Shown one piece after another: positions 8,766-16,830 of a DNA stretch of 38,883 bases. The stretch is from Paraburkholderia antibiotica. Its GTDB lineage: Bacteria; Pseudomonadota; Gammaproteobacteria; Burkholderiales; Burkholderiaceae. The notes under the pieces are model-generated. The model worked only from the letters and a program-made list of their open reading frames with translations. It ran no database searches and was not told the origin of the DNA. The stretch's first letter is position 1. The number at the start of each line of letters is the position of its first letter. The position numbers and the translations under genes are program-made. The stretch is taken from positions 1-38,883 of the forward strand of contig NZ_JABBFZ010000036.1 of the NCBI RefSeq assembly GCF_012927125.1, written 5' to 3'.

Positions 8766-9529
8766 TCTCCGTACCACCCGGCGTCGACGAAGTAATCGCG
8801 GCCCGAGCAACGCGACGCGTCGTCGGAAGCGAGGAACAGCGCCATGCGCGCGACGTGCTCGGGCTCGATGCGCAGTTGCAGACACTGACTCGCGACGACC
8901 TTCGCTTCGCTCTCCGCCGACTGCCACAGCTGCATCTGTCGCGGCGTCTTCACCGCACCCGGGATGATGCAGTTCACGCGGATGCCCGCGCCGCCGAGAT
9001 CGCGAGCCAGACCGCGCGTGAGCCCTTCGATGCCAGCCTTCGCGGTCATATAGAGCGTGAGGTTCGGCAGCGCCAGATGCCACGACACCGAGCCGAGATT
9101 CAGGATCACGCCGCGCCCCGCCCGCCGCATGCCGTTCGCGGCGGCCTGCGCGCAGAAGAACTGGTGACGCAGATTCACCGCGATGCGGTCGTCCCAGTAG
9201 CTCGCGGTCAACTCGCCGATTTCGTGCCGATCGTCGTTGCCGGCGTTGTTCACGAGCACGTCGATCGGGCCGGCCGCATCGACGATCGCCGCGAACGTGC
9301 TGTCGATCGCATCGACGTTCTTCAGATCGCAGCGGCGAAACAGCGGCGGATGCTTCGCATCGCGAAGCGATTCCTGCAGCGCCAGCGAATCGTGCTCGGC
9401 GACGTCGAGAAAGAATACGCGCGCGCCCTGTTGCGCGAAGGCTTCGACCATCGCGGCGCCGATACCGCTGCCGCCACCGGTGACGACGACCGTTTTGTCC
9501 GACAGGCTCGGATAGATTGCGTACGACAT
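8762..9529 (-). CDS. xylB: D-xylose 1-dehydrogenase (short-chain dehydrogenase/reductase)
   Basis: 255 residues, a classical SDR. The nucleotide-binding TGGGSGIG is at 17-24. An acidic Asp42 at the end of the second beta strand favours NAD+ over NADP+. NNAG is at 94-97, and the catalytic Tyr160-x3-Lys164 is in LYMTAKAG with the serine in LGSVS near 147-149. The role is oxidation of D-xylose to xylonolactone, the entry to the Weimberg pathway, inferred from overlap with the lactonase gene and the neighbouring xylD/xylX. The ATG at 9529 has GGAA six bases upstream; an upstream extension to 9580 lacks this. It follows the GH3 gene by 99 bases on the same strand, so glycosidase, dehydrogenase and lactonase may be one transcript. 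Confidence 0.88.
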   Translation of the reverse strand: MSYAIYPSLSDKTVVVTGGGSGIGAAMVEAFAQQGARVFFLDVAEHDSLALQESLRDAKHPPLFRRCDLKNVDAIDSTFAAIVDAAGPIDVLVNNAGNDDRHEIGELTASYWDDRIAVNLRHQFFCAQAAANGMRRAGRGVILNLGSVSWHLALPNLTLYMTAKAGIEGLTRGLARDLGGAGIRVNCIIPGAVKTPRQMQLWQSAESEAKVVASQCLQLRIEPEHVARMALFLASDDASRCSGRDYFVDAGWYGE

Positions 9530-9628
9530 CAGAGATTCCGTTTGTTTCGAGTAGGACCACACACAGGGGAGGAGCCGCAACGCTGCACGTACGGCTCGCG
9601 CCGCCCCGACCTGCCGCTTACGATGCGA

Positions 9629-12034
9629 TTACGACGCGATCGCGACTTCGCTGAGCATGCGCCAGTCGCGCTCCAGCGTCCGTGTCGCGTTGCCCGCGAC
9701 CGTCATCGTACCGCTCAGATGAATGTCGCGGCTCGAACTGCCGACCAGCAGATCGAAGTCGCCAGGTTCGACGATACGCTCGCCTTGCGCGTCGGTGAAG
9801 TTCAGCATGTCGACCGGCAGCTTCACGCTCACTCGCGTCGCGGCGCCCGCCGCCAGCGGCACGCGCGCGAAAGCCTTCAGTTCGCGCACCGGCCGCGCCA
9901 CCGACGCATGGCGATCGCGCACGTAAAGCTGCACGATTTCGGTGCCGTCGCGCGCGCCGATATTCTCGACCGTGAAGCTCAGTTCGATCGTACCGTTTTC
10001 GAGCGGCACTTCGCTGTGCGCGAGCGCGAGATCGCCGTAACGGAACTGCGTGTAGCCAAGACCGAAGCCGAACGGATAGCGGCAACCGAAATGGTAGGCA
10101 ACCGGCGTGCCCGCGCTTTTCAGCCGATGGTTGTACACGTACGGCACCGCGCCCGCGCTCTTCGGCACCGACAGCGGCAGACGACCGCTGAAGTTCGCTC
10201 GGCCCACCAGCAGATCGGCGAGCGCTTCGGCGCCGCGCTCGCCCGGCGCGAACGCCATGATCTGCGCGGCGATGCGGTCTTCGAGACCGCCGAGGTTGTA
10301 CGGCCGGCCCCCCGTCATCACGACGACCGTCGGCGTGCCGCTGTCGACCACCGCCTGCAGCAGCGCCTGCTGCACGCCCGGCAGATCGAGGCTATCGGTA
10401 TCCGACCCTTCGCCGACCGTGCCGGACTGGAACAGCCCCGCCAGATCGCCGACGAACACCAACGCCACACCCGCCTGCCGCGCGGCGGCTACCGCCGCGG
10501 CGATGCCGTCGGTATCCTTGCTGATCAGTTCGTCGCAATGCGCGTCGCCGCTCAGATCGAGCGAGACGTCGCCCGGGAACACGGGGGCGCCCGCGCGGCG
10601 CTCCTTGATGATGTCGCAACCGTGCGCGTGGATCACGCGCTCGTCGCCGAGCAGCGCACGCAATGCGCGCAGCGGCGTCGCGATCGACGCGGTGGACTGC
10701 TCGCCGCTGTTGATCAGATGCACCGGGAAGCTGTAGCCGGCGAGCAATGCGAGCGGGTCGTCGGCGGTCGGGCCGATCACCGCGATTTTTTCCGCGCCGT
10801 GCGCGTTCAACGGCAGCACGCCGCCTTCGTTACGCAGCAGCACCGCCGATTCGAGCGCGACCTGATACGCGGTATCGCCCGCGCTCGCGCTCTTCACGTC
10901 GACACGTTCCGGATCGACATACGGATTCTCGAACAGGCCGAGCTGGAATTTCATCCGCAGCACGCGCGAGACGGCGGTATCGATCGTCGCTTCGGTGATC
11001 TCGTTACGCTCGAGCGCTTCCTTCAGGTGCACCGCGCACTCGTGGCCCGGCAGCTCGACGTCGAGACCCGAGTTGAACGCGAGCGCCGCCGCCGACGCGC
11101 TGTCGCGCGCCACCGCGTGATGGCTGTACAGCAGATCGACGCCCGCGTAATCCGCGACGATCAGGCCGTCGAAGCCCCACTTGTCGCGCAGCGTGTCGGT
11201 CAGTAACGCGCGGTCGCCATGACAGGGCACACCGTCGACATCGTGATACGCCGGCATCACCGAGCCCGCGTTCGCGAGCTTGACGGCCATTTCGAACGGC
11301 AGCATGAACACGTCGTTCAGTTCGCGCGGACCGACATGCACCGGCGCATGATTGCGGCCGCCTTCGCTTGCCGAGTGACCGACGAAGTGCTTGAGCGTCG
11401 CGAGCAGATCGCGCTGCTCGCCTTGCAGGCCCTTCACGTAATGGCACGCGAGCACGCCGACCAGATACGGGTCTTCGCCGAGCGTTTCCTCGGTGCGGCC
11501 CCAGCGCGGATCGCGCGACACGTCGAGCACCGGCGCGAGTCCCTGGTGGCAGCCGATCGAGCGCGCCTGCTCGCCGATGATCGTGCCCACTTCGCCGACG
11601 AGGCGCGGATTCCACGTCGCCGCATAGTTCAGCGGCGACGGAAACAGCGTCGCGTCCTTGATCATCAGCCCGACGAGGCACTCCTCGTGCGACATCACCG
11701 GAATGCCAAGGCGCGTGTCTTCGACCATCTTGCGCTGCAGCTCGTTGAGCGCGCGCACGCCTTCCTTCGGATCGACCGTGTGCGTGCCGAGCGGCCGCGT
11801 AATCTGGCCGAGACCGTGCTGCAGGATCTCGTCGACCGTGATCTGGTTGGCGCTTCCCGCAAAATCGATGCTACGCGCCTTGTGCTTGCCATCGGCCGAC
11901 AGCTTCAGCCACGCGGCGTGCAGCTGCGCGATTTTTTCGTCCAGTGTCATACGCGCGAGCAGATCGGCCACGCGCTCCTCCACGGCCGCCGCCGGATTGC
12001 GATAGAGCGGGACCTCACTTTGGCGAAGCAACAT
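9629..12034 (-). CDS. GH3 beta-glycosidase, probable cytoplasmic beta-xylosidase/beta-glucosidase
   Basis: 801 residues with no signal peptide, so cytoplasmic. Domain order is typical of GH3: an (alpha/beta)8 barrel (about 20-330), an alpha/beta sandwich (about 380-600) and a fibronectin-III-like C-terminal domain (about 660-790). Seen in the barrel: DVSRDPRWGRTEET (171-184), KHFVGH (215-220), PAYHDVDGVP (261-270) and the nucleophile Asp295 in LIVADYAG. It would release xylose or glucose from the ends of imported oligosaccharides. It sits directly upstream of xylB on the same strand, favouring xylosidase activity, but GH3 specificity cannot be read reliably from sequence. The ATG at 12034 has AGGAG eight bases upstream; the frame is open for another 94 codons, but that part has no coding character. 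Confidence 0.88.
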   Translation of the reverse strand: MLLRQSEVPLYRNPAAAVEERVADLLARMTLDEKIAQLHAAWLKLSADGKHKARSIDFAGSANQITVDEILQHGLGQITRPLGTHTVDPKEGVRALNELQRKMVEDTRLGIPVMSHEECLVGLMIKDATLFPSPLNYAATWNPRLVGEVGTIIGEQARSIGCHQGLAPVLDVSRDPRWGRTEETLGEDPYLVGVLACHYVKGLQGEQRDLLATLKHFVGHSASEGGRNHAPVHVGPRELNDVFMLPFEMAVKLANAGSVMPAYHDVDGVPCHGDRALLTDTLRDKWGFDGLIVADYAGVDLLYSHHAVARDSASAAALAFNSGLDVELPGHECAVHLKEALERNEITEATIDTAVSRVLRMKFQLGLFENPYVDPERVDVKSASAGDTAYQVALESAVLLRNEGGVLPLNAHGAEKIAVIGPTADDPLALLAGYSFPVHLINSGEQSTASIATPLRALRALLGDERVIHAHGCDIIKERRAGAPVFPGDVSLDLSGDAHCDELISKDTDGIAAAVAAARQAGVALVFVGDLAGLFQSGTVGEGSDTDSLDLPGVQQALLQAVVDSGTPTVVVMTGGRPYNLGGLEDRIAAQIMAFAPGERGAEALADLLVGRANFSGRLPLSVPKSAGAVPYVYNHRLKSAGTPVAYHFGCRYPFGFGLGYTQFRYGDLALAHSEVPLENGTIELSFTVENIGARDGTEIVQLYVRDRHASVARPVRELKAFARVPLAAGAATRVSVKLPVDMLNFTDAQGERIVEPGDFDLLVGSSSRDIHLSGTMTVAGNATRTLERDWRMLSEVAIAS

Positions 12035-12267
12035 CGAAAACTCCTTTTTTATGCTGGTGTACGAAGCGCGTGAAGCGCCGACAAATCCGTTTTTCCTGAC
12101 AGGCGGGCGGCAGGGCGTTCTTCTGCCCTCATGCCATCCATCCGCCGCCATCCCCTGCGTTTTCAGATGCCTTTCCGTGTTTCGCAGTCCTGCTGATTGA
12201 TCGAGCGCGGCCGCAAGCGGAAATTCGTTGCGACGAGCGACGCGCCGTGGCCGCCAGCGCGAACAGA

Positions 12268-13398
12268 TCAGTGCAGACGCGGCAGCGCGAAATCCTTGTC
12301 GTCGAACACGTGGCACGCGTTCGGTGCAAACGCCAGTTCGACGCGTTCGTCGTGCGTCACGCCGCCATCGCCGGGCAGCTTGGCGATCATCGTGTTGCCG
12401 TCGCGCACGCCGCCGTTCACATGCACGTAGCTGTGCTCGCCCATCCGTTCGACCAGCCGCACCGCGCAGCGGACCGTTTGCACGCCGGGCTGCGCCGACG
12501 GCAACGCGAGATGCTCCGGCCGGATGCCGAGCGTGACCTGCGAGCCGACGCTCTGGCGGCGGCCATCGACTTCGGCACGCACGCGCTCGCCCGTCGTCAG
12601 TTCGACCTGGATGCCCTTGTCGTCGACAGCAAGAACCGTGGCCGGCATGAAGTTCATCTTCGGCGAGCCGATGAAGCCCGCGACGAAGCGGCTCTTCGGC
12701 CGGTGATACAGATCGAGCGGCGCGCCGATCTGCGCGATGCTGCCGTGTTTTTCCATCTCCGCGCCGGCGTGCAGCAGCACGATCTTGTCGGCGAGCGCCA
12801 TCGCCTCGATCTGGTCGTGCGTCACGTACACCGCGCTCGCGCGGCGGAACTCGCGATGCAAACGCGCGATCTCGGTACGCGTCTGCACGCGCAGCGCGGC
12901 GTCGAGATTCGACAGCGGCTCGTCGAACAGGAACACGCCCGGCTCGCGCACGATCGCGCGGCCGATCGCCACACGCTGACGCTGACCGCCGGACAGCGCC
13001 GCGGGACGGCGTTCGAGATAGGTATCGAGTTGCAGCGCCGCGGCGGCGCTACGCACTTTTTTGTCGATGATGGCCTTGTCGATCTTCGCCTGACGCAGAC
13101 CGAACGCCATGTTCTCGTACACGCTCATATGCGGGTAGAGCGCGTAGTTCTGGAACACCATCGCGACCTGGCGCTTCGCCGGCTCGACGTTGTTCATCAC
13201 CTGACCGTCGATGCGCAGCTCGCCGTCGGTGATCGACTCGAGCCCGGCGATCATCCGCAGCAGCGTGGACTTGCCGCAGCCCGACGGCCCGAGGAACACG
13301 CAGAATTCGTTCGCGCCGACTTCGAGGTTGGCGTCGCGAATCACCGCGTGGCCGCTCGTATACGACTTCTGGACGTTAGAGAGGGAAATGCTTGCCAT
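12268..13398 (-). CDS. sugar ABC transporter ATP-binding protein (MalK/UgpC/MsmK type), operon 1
   Basis: 376 residues. Walker A GPSGCGKST is near 38-46, the Q-loop is in VFQNYALYPHM, the ABC signature LSGGQRQR near 135-142, Walker B VFLFDEP near 155-161, and the switch His in YVTHDQIEA. A C-terminal OB-fold (TOBE) domain from about 240 is characteristic of CUT1 ATPases. It energises import through the two permeases encoded just upstream. It is last in an operon with the binding protein and permeases, but separated from the permease gene by 80 bases containing a strong hairpin. The Shine-Dalgarno is weak, suggesting lower expression of the ATPase. A second ATPase of the same type is encoded at 19458-20588. 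Confidence 0.92.
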   Translation of the reverse strand: MASISLSNVQKSYTSGHAVIRDANLEVGANEFCVFLGPSGCGKSTLLRMIAGLESITDGELRIDGQVMNNVEPAKRQVAMVFQNYALYPHMSVYENMAFGLRQAKIDKAIIDKKVRSAAAALQLDTYLERRPAALSGGQRQRVAIGRAIVREPGVFLFDEPLSNLDAALRVQTRTEIARLHREFRRASAVYVTHDQIEAMALADKIVLLHAGAEMEKHGSIAQIGAPLDLYHRPKSRFVAGFIGSPKMNFMPATVLAVDDKGIQVELTTGERVRAEVDGRRQSVGSQVTLGIRPEHLALPSAQPGVQTVRCAVRLVERMGEHSYVHVNGGVRDGNTMIAKLPGDGGVTHDERVELAFAPNACHVFDDKDFALPRLH

Positions 13399-13420
13399 AT
13401 CGTTTTATGCGAGGTTCCGT

Positions 13421-13443
13421 GCGCGGGCCACGTCGGCCCGCGC
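13421..13443 (-). promoter_or_regulatory. strong GC hairpin between permease and ATPase genes of ABC operon 1
   Basis: GCGCGGGCC (13421-13429) pairs perfectly with GGCCCGCGC (13435-13443) around a five-base loop. No T-run follows on the minus strand. It sits in an 80-base gap within an otherwise tightly spaced operon, so it may stabilise the upstream mRNA or cause partial termination before the ATPase gene. Confidence 0.6.
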
Positions 13444-13478
13444 GATTCGAGGTGGTTGGCGATGCGGATCAGTCCGGA

Positions 13479-14309
13479 TCAGCCCTTCAGCGAGCCGGCC
13501 ATCATCCCCTTGATCACGCGCTCCTGACCGAACGCGTAAGCGACGATCAGCGGCAGCGACGTGAGCACGAGGACCGCCAGCATCGACGGGATGTTCGACG
13601 CGTATTGCCCCATGAAGTCCCAGATCGCAAGCGGCAGCGTGCGGTGCTCAGCGGTCGACGTCAGCATGTACGCGAAGATGAACTCGTTCCACAGACCGAT
13701 GCCGTTGAAGATCGCCACGGTGGCGAGCCCCGGCGCCGACAGCGGGAAGAAAATGCGCCAGAAGATGCGGAACGGACTGCAGCCGTCGAGCTGCGCCGCC
13801 TCTTCGAGTTCGCGCGGAATCTGCCGCATGAACTCGGTCAGGATGAAGATCGACACCGGCAGGCTGAGGGCCACATAGGGGCCGAGCAGCGCGAACGCCG
13901 TGTCGTAGAGACCGAGATTGCGCGTGAGCAGATAGATCGGCACGAGCGTCGCGTGCAGCGGCACGATCATGCCGGCGACCACCAGACCGAACAGCAGCTT
14001 GTTCAGCGAGAAGCGCAGGCGCGCGAACACGTAGGCCGCCATCGCGCTGATGATCACGATCAGCAGCACCGAGATGCCGACCGTGAACACGCTGTTACGG
14101 AAATACGTGAAGAACGGCCCGTGCAGCACAGCCGCGTAATTGCCCCAGTACAGATGAGTCGGCGGCGCCCACACGGACGTCGTGAAGGTCTCTTCCTGGC
14201 TCTTGAAGCTCGACACGACCATGAACAGAAACGGAATCGTCGTGACGCCGAGCCAGATCAGCGCCAGCAGCGGAATGCCCACGCGCGGGAAACGGAATGG
14301 CTTTTTCAT
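13479..14309 (-). CDS. sugar ABC transporter permease (MalG type), operon 1
   Basis: 276 residues with six predicted membrane segments. The first is near residues 10-33 (LLALIWLGVTTIPFLFMVV). The conserved cytoplasmic EAA loop is visible as LEEAAQLDGCSPFRIFWRI, with FPLSAPG after it; this contacts the ATPase. It is the MalG/AraQ-like half of a CUT1 heterodimer. Its ATG lies three bases after the stop codon of the other permease gene, with GAGG upstream, so translation is probably coupled. Substrate is not visible from sequence; the neighbourhood suggests a beta-linked oligosaccharide. Confidence 0.9.
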   Translation of the reverse strand: MKKPFRFPRVGIPLLALIWLGVTTIPFLFMVVSSFKSQEETFTTSVWAPPTHLYWGNYAAVLHGPFFTYFRNSVFTVGISVLLIVIISAMAAYVFARLRFSLNKLLFGLVVAGMIVPLHATLVPIYLLTRNLGLYDTAFALLGPYVALSLPVSIFILTEFMRQIPRELEEAAQLDGCSPFRIFWRIFFPLSAPGLATVAIFNGIGLWNEFIFAYMLTSTAEHRTLPLAIWDFMGQYASNIPSMLAVLVLTSLPLIVAYAFGQERVIKGMMAGSLKG

Positions 14310-14312
14310 GGT

Positions 14313-15230
14313 TCAGACCTCGGTTGCATAACGACGGGTGAAGTACATCGACACCGCCGCCACCGTGATGACGATCAGGAACATCGCCGAGCCGATGGTG
14401 CTGCCGTAGCCGAGCTGGAACGAACTGAACACCGTGCGATACATGTAGGTGGCCATCACCTCGGACGAGCCTTCCGGGCCGCCGCCCGTCATCACGAAGA
14501 CGAGATCGAAGTAACGCAGCGAGCCGAGCACGGATAGCAGCACCGCGGTGCGCACCGTGCCTTGCAGATGCGGCAGCTTGATGCGCCAGAAGATGGTCCA
14601 TTCGGACGCGCCGTCGAGCAACGCGGCTTCGTTGACCTCGGACGGCATCGAAGAAAGACCGGCGAGGAACAGAATCATGTAGAACGGCGCGTTCTGCCAG
14701 ATGATCACGGCGATGGTCGCGGCCAACGAAAAATGCGGGTCGCCGAGCCAGTCCTTGGCAAGACCATCGAGCCCGAACGTCTGAAGCGCGACGTTGAGCG
14801 GGCCGAAATTCGGATCGTAGATCTGCTTGAACAGCACGCCGATCGCCACGCTCGACATCAGCAGCGGCAGGAAATAGAGCACCTTGAGCAGGCGCGAGCC
14901 ACGGCCGGCCTTTTCCAGCAGCACCGCGAGCGCGAGCGCGATCGGCAGTTGAATAACGATCGATGCGACAGCCAGAATCACGTTGTTCTTCAGCGATTGC
15001 CAGAACACCGTGTCGTGGACGAGTCGCCCCCAGTTCGCGAGCCCGATATAGCGGGCCGTGTTACCGAGGCCGTTCCAGTCGAGCAGCGACAGCCGCAGAC
15101 TGGAGACGAGCGGATAAAGCAGGAAGACCGCCAGCAACAGCAGCGACGGCGCGAGAAACACCACCGTGACGAGCGTTTGCGACGAGAAGCGCAGCCGGCG
15201 TTCAGGTGTAGCGGAAAGTGCGATATTCAC
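14313..15230 (-). CDS. sugar ABC transporter permease (MalF/UgpA type), operon 1
   Basis: 305 residues with about six membrane segments; the first is near 20-45 (LVTVVFLAPSLLLLAVFLLY). The EAA loop appears as VNEAALLDGASEWTIFWRI followed by LPHLQGT. It pairs with the downstream MalG-type permease to form the channel. The start codon is GTG at 15228-15230 with a weak Shine-Dalgarno, and I find no in-frame ATG before it. It lies 60 bases after the binding-protein gene, and the gap contains a GC-rich hairpin, as in other operons where the binding protein is made in excess. Confidence 0.9.
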   Translation of the reverse strand: MNIALSATPERRLRFSSQTLVTVVFLAPSLLLLAVFLLYPLVSSLRLSLLDWNGLGNTARYIGLANWGRLVHDTVFWQSLKNNVILAVASIVIQLPIALALAVLLEKAGRGSRLLKVLYFLPLLMSSVAIGVLFKQIYDPNFGPLNVALQTFGLDGLAKDWLGDPHFSLAATIAVIIWQNAPFYMILFLAGLSSMPSEVNEAALLDGASEWTIFWRIKLPHLQGTVRTAVLLSVLGSLRYFDLVFVMTGGGPEGSSEVMATYMYRTVFSSFQLGYGSTIGSAMFLIVITVAAVSMYFTRRYATEV

Positions 15231-15243
15231 GGGCTTGTATGCC

Positions 15244-15267
15244 GACCGGCACCGCGCGGCGCCGGCC
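15244..15267 (-). promoter_or_regulatory. intercistronic hairpin after the binding-protein gene of ABC operon 1
   Basis: On the minus strand GGCCGGCGCC pairs with GGTGCCGGTC (ten pairs including two G-U) around a GCGC loop. It lies between the binding-protein stop and the permease start. By analogy with malE-malF gaps, it may protect the binding-protein mRNA or attenuate transcription into the permeases. Confidence 0.55.
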
Positions 15268-15290
15268 GGACTTTTCTTTGGAACGGGAGA

Positions 15291-16586
15291 TCAACCGCCC
15301 TTCTTCGAAGCGGCTTCCATTTGCTGCGCGGCCGCCTCAGGCGTCAGCGACAGACCGAACAGTTGCTGCGTCGTGTCCTTGTGCATTTCGCCGAGGGCCG
15401 GCGGCAGTGCCTGGTCGTACCACAGCTGCACGCTCGGCGCGGCGGCCAGCAGCTTCTGCAGACGCTGCGTGAACGGATCGTCGATCTTGACGTTGTTGAC
15501 CGGCGGCAGCTTGTGGTCATCCGACGCGCGAGCCTGCATTGCCTGGTCGTCGGTCAGCGCCTGGATCAGCTTGAACGCCGCTTCCGGCGTCTTGCACTCG
15601 GCCGAGATGCTCAGGAAGCCGTCGCCGACCGTACCGATCAGGTCGCGCGGATCGCCCTTGCCGCCCGGCACGCTCGGGAACGCGAAGAAGTCCAGATCTT
15701 TCGAGAAGTTCGGATTTTCGTTCGCGATCGTCGATGCTTCCCAGGCGCCCATCAGCTCCATCGCAGCCTTGCCCGAATACAGCAGACGGCGCGACGCGCC
15801 CGAGTCGTAATCGAGACCGTTGATGCCCGGCGCAAACGCGCCCGCCTTCACGAGTTCCTGAATGCGCTTGCCGGCTTCGACGAACGCCGGATCTTCGAAG
15901 CCCTTGCCCTTGCCAGCGAGCGCGTCCTTCACGACCTGCGGACCGCCGATACGGTCGACGAGGTACATGTAGTACATCGAGCCGGTCCACTTGTTCTTGT
16001 TCGCGAGCGAGAACGCCGCGACGTTGTGCGACTTCAGCACCTCGACGACGTGCATCAGTTCGTCCCACGTCTTCGGCGGCACGATGCCGTACTTCCTGAA
16101 CGTTTCCTTGTTGTAGAAGATCACCGCGGCCGCTGCGTTTTCGGCGGCGACACCGTAGGTCTTACCGTCGAACGTCGTGACGTCCCACGACGATTGCATG
16201 AAGCGGTTGCGGAACGCCGGATCCTTGCTCAGGTACGGCGTGAGGTCGACGATCTGGCCGGATTTCACGTACTCGTGCAGGCCGCCGCCGCCCCAGTTCT
16301 CGAACACGCACGGCGGCTGGTTCGCGCCGAAAGCGACCTTCAGCTTCGTTTTGTAGGCTTCGTTAAGGACGTGCGAATTCTCGACCTTGTAGCCCGGGTC
16401 CGCTTTTTCGAAGCGATCCGACGCGTCGCGAATGATCTTGCTGGACGACGTATTGGTCTGCTGGTCCCACACCGTGATCGTCTTGCCGGATTCGGCCGCG
16501 CCGGCCGTGACGCCTGCAGACAACGAAAATAGCAGCGCTGTAGCGCCGATAATGGACCGCGCTTTAAACAAAGCCGGGTACGCCAT
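15291..16586 (-). CDS. extracellular sugar-binding protein of ABC operon 1 (family 1 SBP)
   Basis: 431 residues. The N-terminus is a Sec signal peptide (Lys/Arg start, hydrophobic core LLFSLSAGVTAG, probable cleavage near AGAAES at about 30), so the protein is periplasmic. The mature part has the pattern of CUT1 binding proteins: KTITVWDQQT, then FEKADPGYKV, then VIFYNKETFRKYGI. It delivers substrate to the permeases encoded immediately downstream. The ATG at 16586 is preceded by AGAGGGGA seven bases upstream; the open frame extends further but without coding character. A TAACGTTA operator array and a -10-like TATAAA lie just upstream. The ligand is unknown, probably a xylo- or gluco-oligosaccharide. 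Confidence 0.9.
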   Translation of the reverse strand: MAYPALFKARSIIGATALLFSLSAGVTAGAAESGKTITVWDQQTNTSSSKIIRDASDRFEKADPGYKVENSHVLNEAYKTKLKVAFGANQPPCVFENWGGGGLHEYVKSGQIVDLTPYLSKDPAFRNRFMQSSWDVTTFDGKTYGVAAENAAAAVIFYNKETFRKYGIVPPKTWDELMHVVEVLKSHNVAAFSLANKNKWTGSMYYMYLVDRIGGPQVVKDALAGKGKGFEDPAFVEAGKRIQELVKAGAFAPGINGLDYDSGASRRLLYSGKAAMELMGAWEASTIANENPNFSKDLDFFAFPSVPGGKGDPRDLIGTVGDGFLSISAECKTPEAAFKLIQALTDDQAMQARASDDHKLPPVNNVKIDDPFTQRLQKLLAAAPSVQLWYDQALPPALGEMHKDTTQQLFGLSLTPEAAAQQMEAASKKGG

Positions 16587-16607
16587 GTGTGTGTCCCCTC
16601 TTCTGGA

Positions 16608-16662
16608 TTTATAAGAAACCGCCGGAGCGTTAACGTTAGCCTTAACGTTAGCGAATGTTAGG
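16608..16662 (-). promoter_or_regulatory. promoter and TAACGTTA operator array of ABC operon 1
   Basis: Two perfect TAACGTTA palindromes lie at 16631-16638 and 16643-16650, 12 bases apart, followed by an ATGTTAGG half-site at 16655-16662. On the minus strand a -10-like TATAAA (16608-16613) is at a distance that places the operators over the -35 region, as expected for LacI-type repression. The divergent LacI gene at 16831 is the obvious binder. A near copy of this whole promoter occurs at 19029-19080. Confidence 0.7.
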
Positions 16663-16802
16663 CTGCTGCGTGAACTACGGCTATGCGGGATTTTACCTGG
16701 TCTGACAGCGTTAAATCTTGTATGGGGCATAAGATTAGCCCAATCGACGCGGGCTTAAATATAGAGGCTTCTGCTAGAATGGCCGACACATAAACGGTAT
16801 CG

Positions 16803-16817
16803 CTAACGTAACTAGCG
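16803..16817. promoter_or_regulatory. candidate autoregulatory operator of the LacI gene
   Basis: GCTAACGTAACTAGC contains TAACGTAA (16804-16811), one base from the TAACGTTA operator. GCTA and TAGC flank it as inverted repeats. It lies 14 bases before the LacI start, so binding would affect that gene's own expression. Confidence 0.45.
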
Positions 16818-16830
16818 AGTCGACCCAATA

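Noticed and set aside
489..9529. L-arabinose oxidative pathway instead of D-xylose
   Set aside because: The arabinose route normally uses a DHDPS-type 2-keto-3-deoxyarabinonate dehydratase and a GFO/IDH-type dehydrogenase; here they are FAH-type and SDR-type, as in the Caulobacter xylose operon. The shared last step does not discriminate.
8855..11206. 783-codon open frame on the plus strand
   Set aside because: It is antisense to the xylB and GH3 genes, has an Arg/His/Ala-rich translation caused by GC-rich codon complement, and no family resemblance.
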